The notes beneath the pieces are model-generated. The model searched no databases. It was not told where the DNA came from and saw nothing but the letters and a program-made list of their open reading frames with translations. The translations under genes and the position numbers were made by a program. DNA of 38,423 bases. Source: Streptosporangiaceae bacterium. GTDB lineage: Bacteria; Actinomycetota; Actinomycetes; Streptosporangiales; Streptosporangiaceae. Positions 30,122 through 38,126 of this stretch are shown one piece after another (position 1 is the stretch's first letter; each line of letters opens with the position of its first letter). The DNA lies in assembly GCA_030041195.1 (NCBI GenBank), contig JASHOI010000442.1:1-38423 (forward strand). Reading direction: 5' to 3'.

Positions 30122-30984
30122 GCCGGGCCCGAGACGATGGCCACGAACGCCTCCTCGAGGTTGGCGCTGGCCGTGCTGACGGCCGCCTCGATCCCGTCGC
30201 CGGCCAGCGCCTTGCGCACGTCGGCCGGCTGCCCGGTCACGCGCAGCACTCCCTGGCCATGCACCTGGACCTCGAAGCCCTTCCGGTCGAGCACGGTGAA
30301 GGCGCGCGCCCAGTCCGCACTGCGAACCTCGGCCACCTGCCGGCCGCCGATGATGTCCGCAACCGTGCCGCCGGCCACGACCCTGCCATCCGCCATCACC
30401 ACAAGTCGATCACATTCCTGCGCCTCCTCCATGTTGTGGGTGGTCACCAGGGCCCCGGCACCGCGCTCGGCGGCCTGGCGGATCTGCTCCCACAGGCCGG
30501 CCCGGCCGAGCGGCCCGACGCCGGAGGTCGGCTCGTCGAGCACCAGCAGTTCCGGCCGGTGCGCGAGCGCCACCGCGAACGCGACCTCGCGCTGCGTGCC
30601 CAGCGGCAGCGCGCCGGCCAGCTCGTTTCTGTGGCCGGCGATGCTCGCGGGCAGCGCGGCCCTGACGCCGAACGCCGAGGCGGAGAAGCTCCAGTTCTCG
30701 GCGACGGTGAGGTCCGGGTACAGGCCCAGGGTCTGCGGCACGTAGCCGACGCGCCGCCGCCCGGCGACCGAAGGGGGCGCGCCGAACAGGCGGACGCTCC
30801 CCTCGCTCGGCCGCAGCAGGCCCAGCAGGAGCCGGATCAGGGTGGTCTTGCCCGCGCCGTTCGCGCCGAGCAGACCCACCACCTCTCCGGCTGCCACGGC
30901 GAGGTCCGTGGCGTGCACGGCGCGCAGCGAGCCGAAGTTCCGGGAGACCTCGGCGGCCTCCGCCAGCGCGTCCACCGGCGTCAT
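30118..30984 (-). CDS. ABC exporter ATPase, YbhF C-terminal-half type
   Basis: ATPase of 288 residues. Walker A is GANGAGKT (40-47), Q-loop YVPQ (81-84), Walker B LLVLDEP, and H-loop histidine H183 (TTHNMEEA) is present. The signature is LPLGTQRE instead of LSGGQ, and the D-loop reads GVGP with glycine for the usual aspartate. The LPLG signature is, as I recall, normal for the second half of YbhF/YhiH proteins. The residues after about 210 form a regulatory-like tail. The start at ATG 30984 overlaps the stop of the first ATPase. It probably forms a heterodimer with that protein; see the finding on their complementary defects. Confidence 0.9.
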   Translation of the reverse strand: MTPVDALAEAAEVSRNFGSLRAVHATDLAVAAGEVVGLLGANGAGKTTLIRLLLGLLRPSEGSVRLFGAPPSVAGRRRVGYVPQTLGLYPDLTVAENWSFSASAFGVRAALPASIAGHRNELAGALPLGTQREVAFAVALAHRPELLVLDEPTSGVGPLGRAGLWEQIRQAAERGAGALVTTHNMEEAQECDRLVVMADGRVVAGGTVADIIGGRQVAEVRSADWARAFTVLDRKGFEVQVHGQGVLRVTGQPADVRKALAGDGIEAAVSTASANLEEAFVAIVSGPA

Positions 30985-31808
30985 CGTCCTGCCTGGGCGG
31001 ACAGCTCGGCGACCACCACCGCGTCGTCGAAGTCGGGGCTGGTCCGCTGTACGCCCGCGGGCAGGTCGCCGTCGGGCGCCCACACCCGCCAGCCCGCGCC
31101 GCGGCGCCAGGACAGCGGACCTGGGCGGCCGGCCGCGGACTGGGCTGGGAGGGTACCTACGACGCCGGGTACGCCGCGCAGGATGCCGTCGGGTGACCCG
31201 CTGGCCAGGACCTTCCCGCTCTCCAGCAGCACCACGGACGCGGCCCGGGCGGCCTCGTTCACATAGGTGGTGGCCACGGCGACGGCCGTGCCCTGCGCGG
31301 CGGCGCCGGAAATGAGCCGCCACAGTTCCGCCCGGCTCACCGGGTCGACCCCGGTGGTCGGCTCGTCGAGCACCAGCAGGTCCGGCGCGTGCAGCAGCGC
31401 GAGCGCCACGGCCAGCTTGCGCTGCATGCCGCCGGAGAGCTGGCCGGCGAGCCGCCGGCGGGCGCTGGCCAGGCCGATCCGCCCGAGCATCTGCTCCTCC
31501 CGCGCGCCGCGCGAGCCGGCGCCCAGCCGGAACGCGCTGGCGCAGAAGTCGAGGTTCTCCTGAACGGTCAGGTCCGGATAGAGCCCGGCGGTGGCCGGCA
31601 CGTACCCGGTGCGCTCCTTGGCCGGGCGGTGCACCGTCCCCGCCTGCGGCTGCACGAGGCCGACGAGCGCCTTCAGGCAGGTCGACTTGCCGGCTCCGTC
31701 CCCGCCGACAACGACCGTGACCCGGGACGGGCCTACCGGGACGGTGACGCCGTCGAGCGCGATCCGGCGGCCGAAGCGGACCCGCACGCCGTCCAGGCCC
31801 CAGCTCAC
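30981..31808 (-). CDS. ABC exporter ATPase, YbhF N-terminal-half type (degenerate)
   Basis: ATPase of 275 residues. Walker A is GGDGAGKS (35-42), signature LSGGM (124-128) and Walker B LLVLDEPTTGVDP are normal. The Q-loop reads YVPA (residues 69-72) with alanine for glutamine, and the H-loop reads ATTYVNEA, with threonine T181 for the switch histidine. YbhF and YhiH N-terminal halves also lack the H-loop histidine, so the latter change is shared by the family. After about 230 a tail of about 40 residues follows. Start ATG 31808 overlaps the permease stop. It likely pairs with the second ATPase and the permease at 31805-32860. Confidence 0.88.
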   Translation of the reverse strand: MSWGLDGVRVRFGRRIALDGVTVPVGPSRVTVVVGGDGAGKSTCLKALVGLVQPQAGTVHRPAKERTGYVPATAGLYPDLTVQENLDFCASAFRLGAGSRGAREEQMLGRIGLASARRRLAGQLSGGMQRKLAVALALLHAPDLLVLDEPTTGVDPVSRAELWRLISGAAAQGTAVAVATTYVNEAARAASVVLLESGKVLASGSPDGILRGVPGVVGTLPAQSAAGRPGPLSWRRGAGWRVWAPDGDLPAGVQRTSPDFDDAVVVAELSAQAGR

Positions 31809-32860
31809 GCGGCTACCGCCTCGCCGCCGCCCGGGGCCAGGTCACGGCGGAACCGGACGATGGCCAGGCCCAGCACGACGACGGCGAGCAGGGCCAGCAG
31901 CGCGAGCGGCTGCCCAAGCGCGGAGATCGGCGTGGCCTTCAGCATCACGCCCCGGCTGATCTCGATGAAGTAGGTCAGCGGCAGCACGTAGGAGATCCAC
32001 CGCACGCCGGCCGCCATCGACGTGACCGGGAAGATCAGCCCCGACAGCAGAACCTGCGGCAGCATGATCATGAACGCGAGCTGGATGGCCTGGCCCTGGT
32101 TCTGCGACAGCGTCGAGATCAGGACGCCCATACCGAGGGTCACCAGCAGGAACAGGGCGGCGCCGAGCGCGAACGTGGCGACGTTGCCGGTGAACGGGAC
32201 GCCGAACAAGCCCATCCCGATCAGCACGATCGCGGTGAGGTCGACGGCGGCCACCATGAGGTACGGGGCGATCTTGCCCGCGATCACATCCCGCGCCCGC
32301 AGCGGCATCACCGCCAGTTGCTCCAGCGTGCCGGTCTGCCGCTCCCTCACCACCCCGAGGCTGGTGATCAGCGTGCCGACGAAGACCAGGATCAGCCCGG
32401 CCAGGCCCGGGACCATCACCCACGAGGTGGTCAGCTTCGGGTTGTAGAGGACCTGAACCCTGACCGCCGGGGCGGCCGGTCCCCCGGCCCGGGAGGCGGC
32501 CAGCTTGGCCAGGGCGCCCTCGGCCGTCTGCACGGAGAACAGCTGCGTCCCGTCCATCAGCACGTCCACCCCGGCGCCGCCGGTAACCACCGCGACGACC
32601 GCCTGGCCGTCCTGCAGCCGGGACCGGGCTGCGGCCGCGCCATCCCCCGGGTCCACCTCGGTGACCCGGAACGGCGGCCGCAGCGACGCCGCTGCCTGGC
32701 CTGCGGCGGGGCCCACCACCACGGTCGGGATGTTGCGGACCTCGAAGTTCGCGGCGTAGCCGAAGACGACCAGCAGGACGACCGGCAACACGATCATCAT
32801 CGCCACGGTCCGCCGGTCGCGCCGCAGCTGACGGAACTCCTTGGCAACCATCGCCCACAT
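31805..32860 (-). CDS. ABC-2 exporter permease, YbhR/YbhS-like
   Basis: Membrane permease of 351 residues. One helix at about 19-37 is followed by a large extracytoplasmic domain (about 40-145), then five helices from 147 to 336. The block RERQTGTLEQLAVMP (172-186) is the conserved cytoplasmic motif of ABC-2 permeases. The start MWAMVAKEFRQLRRDRRTV is typical of the YbhR/YbhS group, known for drug or cation efflux in E. coli. Only one permease is coded, so it probably works as a homodimer. It is first in the operon permease-ATPase-ATPase-TetR; all junctions overlap by 4 bases. The substrate is unknown, possibly a toxic compound. Confidence 0.9.
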   Translation of the reverse strand: MWAMVAKEFRQLRRDRRTVAMMIVLPVVLLVVFGYAANFEVRNIPTVVVGPAAGQAAASLRPPFRVTEVDPGDGAAAARSRLQDGQAVVAVVTGGAGVDVLMDGTQLFSVQTAEGALAKLAASRAGGPAAPAVRVQVLYNPKLTTSWVMVPGLAGLILVFVGTLITSLGVVRERQTGTLEQLAVMPLRARDVIAGKIAPYLMVAAVDLTAIVLIGMGLFGVPFTGNVATFALGAALFLLVTLGMGVLISTLSQNQGQAIQLAFMIMLPQVLLSGLIFPVTSMAAGVRWISYVLPLTYFIEISRGVMLKATPISALGQPLALLALLAVVVLGLAIVRFRRDLAPGGGEAVAA

Positions 32861-32907
32861 GCAGCGCTCCTCAGCACCGGCGGCCGGACGAACTCAACAC
32901 TCGATGA

Positions 32908-32937
32908 AATCTACAGTCGTTGACTTATTTGTGTCAA
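32908..32937 (-). promoter_or_regulatory. Promoter of the ABC exporter operon
   Basis: On the minus strand TTGACA (32937-32932) is a perfect -35. After 18 bases comes TAGATT (32913-32908), a close match to the -10 with A and T in the key positions. The predicted start near 32901 leaves about 40 bases before ATG 32860. This is one of the best promoter matches in the window. Confidence 0.55.
32920..32937. promoter_or_regulatory. Inverted repeat, candidate TetR operator of the exporter operon
   Basis: TTGAC and GTCAA, 5-base arms around an 8-base spacer, overlap the -35 of the exporter promoter. The short arms make the repeat weak by itself. Its position and the TetR gene at the operon's end support autoregulation. 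Confidence 0.4.
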
Positions 32938-33018
32938 GCAGGTACCGGTTGGTAGCCGGTGACCGGATTTGGGTTATCATCCAGAAGCTTCTGACCTGCG
33001 ATGACGCTGAGGTGAAGG

Positions 33019-33729
33019 TTGCGGCTGTTTGACGCCAATTGGATGCAGATCGAGGAGTACCTGCGCCGCGATGACCGGATCGTGCTGCCGACCGGCTCGA
33101 CCGAGCAGCACGGCTTTCTCTCGCTGGGGACGGACGCGATCCTCGCCGAGCGGGTGGCGCTCGAGGCCGCCGAGCCGCTCGGCATCCCGGTGCTCCCGGC
33201 GCTGCCGTTCGGGATGGCTCCCTACTTCGCCGCCTTCCCGGGGAGCATGAGCCTGCGGATGACGACCTACATCGAAGTGCTCAGGGACCTGCTCGACGGC
33301 CTCGCCGCCCAGGGCTTCCGCCGGATCGCGATCGTCAACGGGCACGGCGGCAACGCGCCGGTGACCGGGTTCATCCGCGAGTGGATCTGCCAGCCCCGGC
33401 CCGAACGGGTGCAGGTGCTCTTCCACAGCTGGTACAACGCGCCCAAGACGACCGCGGCCGCTGACCAGTTCGACCGCGACCAGATGCACGGAGGCTGGGT
33501 GGAGAACTTCGCGTGGACCCGGGTGGCGGGAGCCGACCTGCCGCCCAAGCCCAAGCCGGTCATCCCGCGCGACGTCGTCGCGCAGCTCGACCCGGCGCAG
33601 GTCAGGACCGCCGCGCCGGACGGGATGCTGGGCGGCGGCTACGCCCGCCCGGATGAGGACATGCAGGTCGTCTGGGAGGCGGGGGTGGCCGAGGTGCGGG
33701 AGCTGCTCGAGGGCGGCTGGCTCCGGTGA
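33019..33729 (+). CDS. Creatininase-family amidohydrolase
   Basis: Hydrolase of 236 residues of the creatininase family, which includes creatininase and enzymes opening cyclic or linear amides such as formamides. Metal-site residues: E29 and H31 in GSTEQHG, D39 in LGTDA, H109 in NGHGGN. The later motif, often HAGExET in relatives, is HGGWVEN (157-163), with tryptophan where one glutamate is usual. The start is TTG 33019, with GAGG about six bases upstream. The 3' end overlaps the SDR gene (GTGA). It begins an operon of four overlapping genes (SDR, M20, M19), so its product is probably metabolised further by them. Confidence 0.87.
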   Translation: MRLFDANWMQIEEYLRRDDRIVLPTGSTEQHGFLSLGTDAILAERVALEAAEPLGIPVLPALPFGMAPYFAAFPGSMSLRMTTYIEVLRDLLDGLAAQGFRRIAIVNGHGGNAPVTGFIREWICQPRPERVQVLFHSWYNAPKTTAAADQFDRDQMHGGWVENFAWTRVAGADLPPKPKPVIPRDVVAQLDPAQVRTAAPDGMLGGGYARPDEDMQVVWEAGVAEVRELLEGGWLR

Positions 33730-34430
33730 CGGCCGGGACGCTGGCCGGCCGGACCGCGGTGGTGACCGGCACCGCGCACGGCATCGGCGCCGCGATCGCG
33801 GAGGCGCTCCGCGGCGAAGGCGCGGACGTGCACGGGGTGGACAAGGACCGGGCCGACCTCACCAGGCCCGCCGAGGTCGACGCGTTCTTCGGCGCGCTTG
33901 GCGGCGCCGACATCCTGGTCAACACCGCCGGAGGCGTCGTGGGGCAGGTGGGCCGGCCGATCGAGGAGGTCTCGGACCAGGACTGGGACGCGGTCGTGCG
34001 GGCCAACCTGTACAGCACGTTCCTGTGCACCCGGGCCGTGGCGCCGTCGATGAAGGAACGGCGCTGGGGCCGGATCGTCAACATCTCCTCCGGCGCGGGC
34101 CGCGGCGTGAGCCTGACCGGGATCCAGGCCTATACCAGCGCGAAGGCCGGCCAGATCGGGTTCACCCGGCAGATGGCGCACGAGCTCGGGCCGTTCGGCA
34201 TCACGGTGAACTGCATCTGCCCCGGGTTCATCCGGTCCAACCCCACGACCGAGCAGCAGTGGCAGAGCTACGGCGAGGAGGGCCAGCGCAGGCTGGTGGA
34301 GAGCATAGCGATGCGGCGCCTCGGGCAGCCCGAGGACATCGCCAACGGCGTGCTGTTCTTCGCATCCGAGCGGTCCTCGTGGGTGACCGGGCAGACGATC
34401 TCGATTGATGGTGGACATGCTCTCTTTTGA
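33726..34430 (+). CDS. Short-chain dehydrogenase/reductase (NAD-type)
   Basis: Classical SDR of 234 residues. Cofactor motif TGTAHGIG (14-21), D39 after the second strand (favours NAD over NADP), NTAG (66-69), N94, catalytic S121, Y136 and K140 (YTSAK), PG after the sixth strand (165-166) and a typical end, SWVTGQTISIDGGH. It oxidises an alcohol or reduces a ketone; substrate unknown. Its GTG start lies inside the creatininase-family stop (GTGA) and its 3' end overlaps the M20 gene by at least 14 bases. It is thus translated with the hydrolases of the cluster. Confidence 0.92.
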   Translation: MTAGTLAGRTAVVTGTAHGIGAAIAEALRGEGADVHGVDKDRADLTRPAEVDAFFGALGGADILVNTAGGVVGQVGRPIEEVSDQDWDAVVRANLYSTFLCTRAVAPSMKERRWGRIVNISSGAGRGVSLTGIQAYTSAKAGQIGFTRQMAHELGPFGITVNCICPGFIRSNPTTEQQWQSYGEEGQRRLVESIAMRRLGQPEDIANGVLFFASERSSWVTGQTISIDGGHALF

Positions 34431-35805
34431 TGCCGACGACGCGCGCTACGTCAGTGAGCTCGCCGAATTCGTGGCGGTGCCGAGCGTCAGCAGGGACGCG
34501 AGCAGCGAAACCATGCGCGCCGGGGCCGACTGGGTCGTCGGGCAGCTCGGGTTCGCCGCCGGCCGGGTGGTTGAGGCCGACGGGCACCCCGTCGTGCGCG
34601 GCGAGTGGCTCGGCGCCGAGGGCGCGCCGACGATCCTCGTGTACGGCCATTACGACGTGCAGCCCACCGGCGACCTCGCCGAGTGGGTCAGTCCGCCGTT
34701 CGAGCTGACTGTTGACGGCGACATCGTCAGGGGACGCGGAGCCTCGGACGACAAGGGGCCCGTCTACATCGTGCTGAAGACCGCCGAGGCCTTCCTTGCC
34801 CAGGAGGGCGCGCTCCCGCTCAACGTGAAGTTCCTGTTCGAGGGCGAGGAGGAGGTCGGCAGCCCGCACCTGCCGGCGTTCATCCGCGAGCACGCCACCG
34901 AGCTGGCCGCCGACCTTGTCATCTCGGCGGACGGGGCCATGTGGCGGCCGAGCGAGCCGTCGGTGTCGGTGAAGTCCAAGGGCCTGATCTCGATGGACAT
35001 CGTGGTCGAGGGCGCCGACACCGACCTGCACTCGGGACGGTACGGGGGCACGGTTGCCAACCCGCTGCACGCGCTCAGCGAGGTGCTGGCGAGCCTGCAC
35101 CGGCCGGACGGGACCGTGGCCGTGCCAGGCTTCTACGACGGCATCCCCGAGCTCACCGGTGAGCGCCGCCGCGAGATCGCGGCGATCCCGTTCGACGACA
35201 AGGAGTACCTCGTCGCGCTCGGCCTGGCCGAAGGGCACGGCGAGGCTGGCTACAGCACGCTCGAACGGCTCTGGGAGCGGCCGACGCTGGAGATCAACGG
35301 CGTGAGCGGCGGCGGGAAGTACACGGTGATCCCGCACCTCGCCGTGGCCAACGTGTCCTGCCGCCTGGTACCCGGCCAGGACCCGGACCGGGTGATCGAG
35401 GCCATCGTGGCCCACGTCGGCGCGCACCCGCCGCACGGGGTTCGGGTCGAGGTGCGGCCGGACGAGGCGCGGGTCCCGGCCTACACGATCCCCGCTGACC
35501 ATCCGGCGATCCGGGCCGCCACGGCCGCGCTGGAGGCGGTGTACCCAGGCCAGCAGGTGCTCGCTGCGTGCGTGGCCGGCACGCTGCCGGCCACCGCGCT
35601 GTTCGAGCAGGCGCTGGGGGTCAAGACACTGTTCTTCTCGTTCTCGACCGCCGACGAGAAGCTGCACGCCCCCAACGAGTTCCTGCGCATCCGCAGGCTG
35701 CGCGAGGGAATGCGGGCCTGGGAGCAGCTGTGGCGGCTGCTCGCGGCCGGGCCGCACCGGCTGGCGCCCGCGAACCGCCCAGGAGACGGCCCGGGCCATG
35801 GCTGA
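34417..35805 (+). CDS. M20-family metallopeptidase (dipeptidase/amidohydrolase)
   Basis: Dizinc hydrolase of 462 residues. Zinc and catalytic residues: H78 and D80 in YGHYDVQP, bridging D111 in GRGASDDKG, E145 and E146 in FEGEEEVG, D172 in VISADGA, and H417 in LHAPNEF. The dimerisation lid domain lies between about 185 and 300. The pattern fits the M20 dipeptidase group acting on dipeptides, N-acyl amino acids or carbamoyl amides. ATG 34417 is preferred; TTG 34405, ATG 34408 and GTG 34411 are in frame upstream. The stop overlaps the M19 gene by 8 bases. No signal peptide is seen, so it is cytosolic. Confidence 0.92.
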   Translation: MLSFDADDARYVSELAEFVAVPSVSRDASSETMRAGADWVVGQLGFAAGRVVEADGHPVVRGEWLGAEGAPTILVYGHYDVQPTGDLAEWVSPPFELTVDGDIVRGRGASDDKGPVYIVLKTAEAFLAQEGALPLNVKFLFEGEEEVGSPHLPAFIREHATELAADLVISADGAMWRPSEPSVSVKSKGLISMDIVVEGADTDLHSGRYGGTVANPLHALSEVLASLHRPDGTVAVPGFYDGIPELTGERRREIAAIPFDDKEYLVALGLAEGHGEAGYSTLERLWERPTLEINGVSGGGKYTVIPHLAVANVSCRLVPGQDPDRVIEAIVAHVGAHPPHGVRVEVRPDEARVPAYTIPADHPAIRAATAALEAVYPGQQVLAACVAGTLPATALFEQALGVKTLFFSFSTADEKLHAPNEFLRIRRLREGMRAWEQLWRLLAAGPHRLAPANRPGDGPGHG

Positions 35806-37018
35806 GGCGTCGCAGCCGCCGGCCGAAGGCGGCTACACCGCCTACTCGTACCTCACCCCGGGCGTGGACTTCGCCAGCTTCGAGCTGGCACCCGAGTTCG
35901 GCCGGGTGCCCCCGTACGCGGCGGCCCTGACCGCCGAGCAGCAGCGGCGGGCGCAGCGGCTGCTGCGCGACAGCCTGGTGATCAGCCTGCACGATCACCC
36001 GTCCCGGTTCCCGGTGCGGATGGAGGAGACCCCGGAGTACTACCGCACCGGACGCCAGCACGCCGGGTACGCGGGCCTGGCCGCGTCGGGCATGACCGTC
36101 GTCTTCGACAACATGATGGACGGCACCGCGTGCGTCACCGGGCACGCGCCGTGGCGCTGGGACGACATCATCACCGACCTCGGGATGCGCCAGGCCGACC
36201 TCGCGCACCAGGCCGGCGTGATGACCGTGCGCACGGTAGCCGACATCGACGAGGCGTTCCGCTCGGGGCGGGTGGGCCTGGTGTTCGGGCTCGAGGCGGC
36301 GACGCCGATCGAGAACGAGATCGACCGCCTGGACGTGCTGTACGGCCTCGGCCTGCGGCAGATCGGGATCGCGTACTCCGACGCCAACGCGCTCGGCAGC
36401 GGCCTGGGCGAGACCACCGACGGCGGCCTCACCGCGTTCGGGCGGCGCGCGGTGACCCGCATGAACAAGCTCGGGCTCGCCATCGACGTCTCCCACTCGT
36501 CGGACCGCACCGCGCTCGACGTATGCGAGCAGAGCGACCGGCCGGTTTTCATGACCCACGCGGGCGCGCGGGCGATCTGGGATATCCCGCGGATGAAGCC
36601 GGACGCGGTGCTGCGGGCGGTCGCCGGGACCGGCGGGGTGATCGGGATGTCGGCGGCACCGCACACCACGCTGTCGGCCGCGCATCCGCGGCACTCGATC
36701 GAGTCCGTCATGGACCACTTCAGCTACTGCGCCGATCTCGTCGGCATCGAGCATGTCGCGTTCGGGCCGGACACGCTCTACGGCGATCACGTCCAGCTGC
36801 ACAAGGTCTTCGGCCATCTGCTCGGGATCTCCCGGGCCGTGAGCGGGCCGGCGTTCGAGCCGGTTGCCTATGTGGACGGCCTGGAAAACCCGACCGAGAA
36901 CTTCGCGAACATCTGCGGCTGGCTGGTCAAGAACGGTTTTGACGACGAGTCGGTGCGGGCCGTCATCGGCGGGAACATCTACCGGGCGCTGCGGGCCATC
37001 TGGATCACGCCGAGCTGA
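35798..37018 (+). CDS. M19 (membrane dipeptidase) family protein
   Basis: TIM-barrel dipeptidase-like protein of 406 residues. Active-site elements: GLEAA with E166 (bridging glutamate), DVSHSS with H233, MTHAGAR with H254, and a GPDTLYGD aspartate later. The first metal motif, HxD in human dipeptidase (HND), reads HDH at 65-67, a histidine in place of aspartate. This may alter the metal site or define a subgroup. There is no signal peptide, unlike the mammalian enzymes. The start ATG 35798 lies inside the M20 gene. It follows an M20 peptidase, so the pair may finish breakdown of a dipeptide or N-acyl amino acid. Its stop abuts the next gene's stop (TGATCA). Confidence 0.88.
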   Translation: MAEASQPPAEGGYTAYSYLTPGVDFASFELAPEFGRVPPYAAALTAEQQRRAQRLLRDSLVISLHDHPSRFPVRMEETPEYYRTGRQHAGYAGLAASGMTVVFDNMMDGTACVTGHAPWRWDDIITDLGMRQADLAHQAGVMTVRTVADIDEAFRSGRVGLVFGLEAATPIENEIDRLDVLYGLGLRQIGIAYSDANALGSGLGETTDGGLTAFGRRAVTRMNKLGLAIDVSHSSDRTALDVCEQSDRPVFMTHAGARAIWDIPRMKPDAVLRAVAGTGGVIGMSAAPHTTLSAAHPRHSIESVMDHFSYCADLVGIEHVAFGPDTLYGDHVQLHKVFGHLLGISRAVSGPAFEPVAYVDGLENPTENFANICGWLVKNGFDDESVRAVIGGNIYRALRAIWITPS

Positions 37019-37870
37019 TCACGGGCTGGCCCGGGGCGGCTGGCGATCGCTTGCGACCGGCGGGCGGTCACGCAGGACCGCCCGGTGCGGCTGGCCCGCC
37101 GGAACCGGCGGCAGGTCATGCGGGCCGGTGAGCTTGTCCTGGACCCATATCTTGACCCTGATCACGGGTTGCCTCAGGTGCTGCTCGCGGCGGTCGGCCT
37201 TGGCCAGCTTCCCTGGCCGGTTGCGGTAGCGCCAGCGGGCCCACGGCGAGCCCGGCCGGGCAAGCCGGATCGCGCCGGCGATGAACAGCAGCGGCACGAA
37301 CAGGCCGAACAGGCCGGTCCAGATCTTGCCCTTGAGCAGGGTCACCGAAGCGAGCAAGAACAGCACGGCCACCGCGACGTGCAGCGTGGCCACCGCACCG
37401 GGCGTGCCTGGCAGCAGGCGCTGGTAGTCGGCCACGCTCTTCACCCCGACCGGGGTGATCCCGAGCAGCAGCAGCGCGGTGATCCCGGCGGCGACGAACA
37501 CCGCGTCGATCGACAGCCGGCCCTCGTTGCTCCAGTACACGTCGCGCAGGTGCAGGATCAGCGCGAACTCGTCGAGCACCAGCGCGGTGCCGATGCCGAA
37601 CAGGCCCGCCGCCGCGGCTCGCCAGCCAAGGGACCCCAGCGGCGCGGCGAGTTCTGCGACGCCGCCGATGGTCATGAACACCACGCCGAACACCATGTGG
37701 TGCACGTGCACGGTTCCGGCCACGACGTTGCCCGGCCACCAGCTGACCCTCGCCCGGATCAGCCGGGCGGACAGGCGGATGAACCCGAAGCTGACGACGA
37801 AGGCCACGAAAAAGCAGAACAGGGGCAGCCGCCCCGTGTGCAAAATCTGTGCGTCGAACCAGCCGGACAT
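37019..37870 (-). CDS. Conserved integral membrane protein of unknown function
   Basis: Protein of 283 residues, about six membrane helices in the first 215 residues (around 17-38, 52-76, 81-106, 119-140, 155-175 and 187-205), then a basic proline-rich cytoplasmic tail. Conserved-looking features are VHVHHMVFG (54-62), in helix two, and LDEFALILHLRDVYWSNEGRLSIDAV (split by a loop at 96-121). I do not recognise a named family; histidines in the membrane might bind metal. It converges with the M19 gene (stops touch) and is divergent from the repeat-protein gene. Confidence 0.85.
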   Translation of the reverse strand: MSGWFDAQILHTGRLPLFCFFVAFVVSFGFIRLSARLIRARVSWWPGNVVAGTVHVHHMVFGVVFMTIGGVAELAAPLGSLGWRAAAAGLFGIGTALVLDEFALILHLRDVYWSNEGRLSIDAVFVAAGITALLLLGITPVGVKSVADYQRLLPGTPGAVATLHVAVAVLFLLASVTLLKGKIWTGLFGLFVPLLFIAGAIRLARPGSPWARWRYRNRPGKLAKADRREQHLRQPVIRVKIWVQDKLTGPHDLPPVPAGQPHRAVLRDRPPVASDRQPPRASP

Positions 37871-38126
37871 TCCAACACCCCACCTGGCAGGCCACCTACC
37901 GAGATCCGGGCGGCGCCACGGTCAAGTCTCGCCTACGCCGGATCTGCCCGCCAGCGCGCCGTCCCACCGCAGCAGCCGGCGTGTCGCCTGGTGCGGCTCT
38001 GGTGCACGCCGGGGCCTACGATGTGGTGAAGTCCCGCAGCATGGCCGGGCAACCTCGCCATGAAACGGACAAACGCGACGGCTAATCCTGGCCGCTTCCG
38101 GGTCCGAACATCTGAGAACGACGATC
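37871..38126. other. Divergent intergenic region
   Basis: The 256 bases between the membrane protein and the repeat-protein gene hold no convincing gene. TACGAT near 38016-38021 could be a -10 toward the right; no good -35 precedes it. I searched by eye for riboswitch-like blocks and found none that I would support. Confidence 0.4.

Noticed and set aside
37871..38126. Possible riboswitch upstream of the repeat-protein gene
   Set aside because: Some short blocks recall c-di-AMP or SAM riboswitch words, but I could not fold a full consensus.
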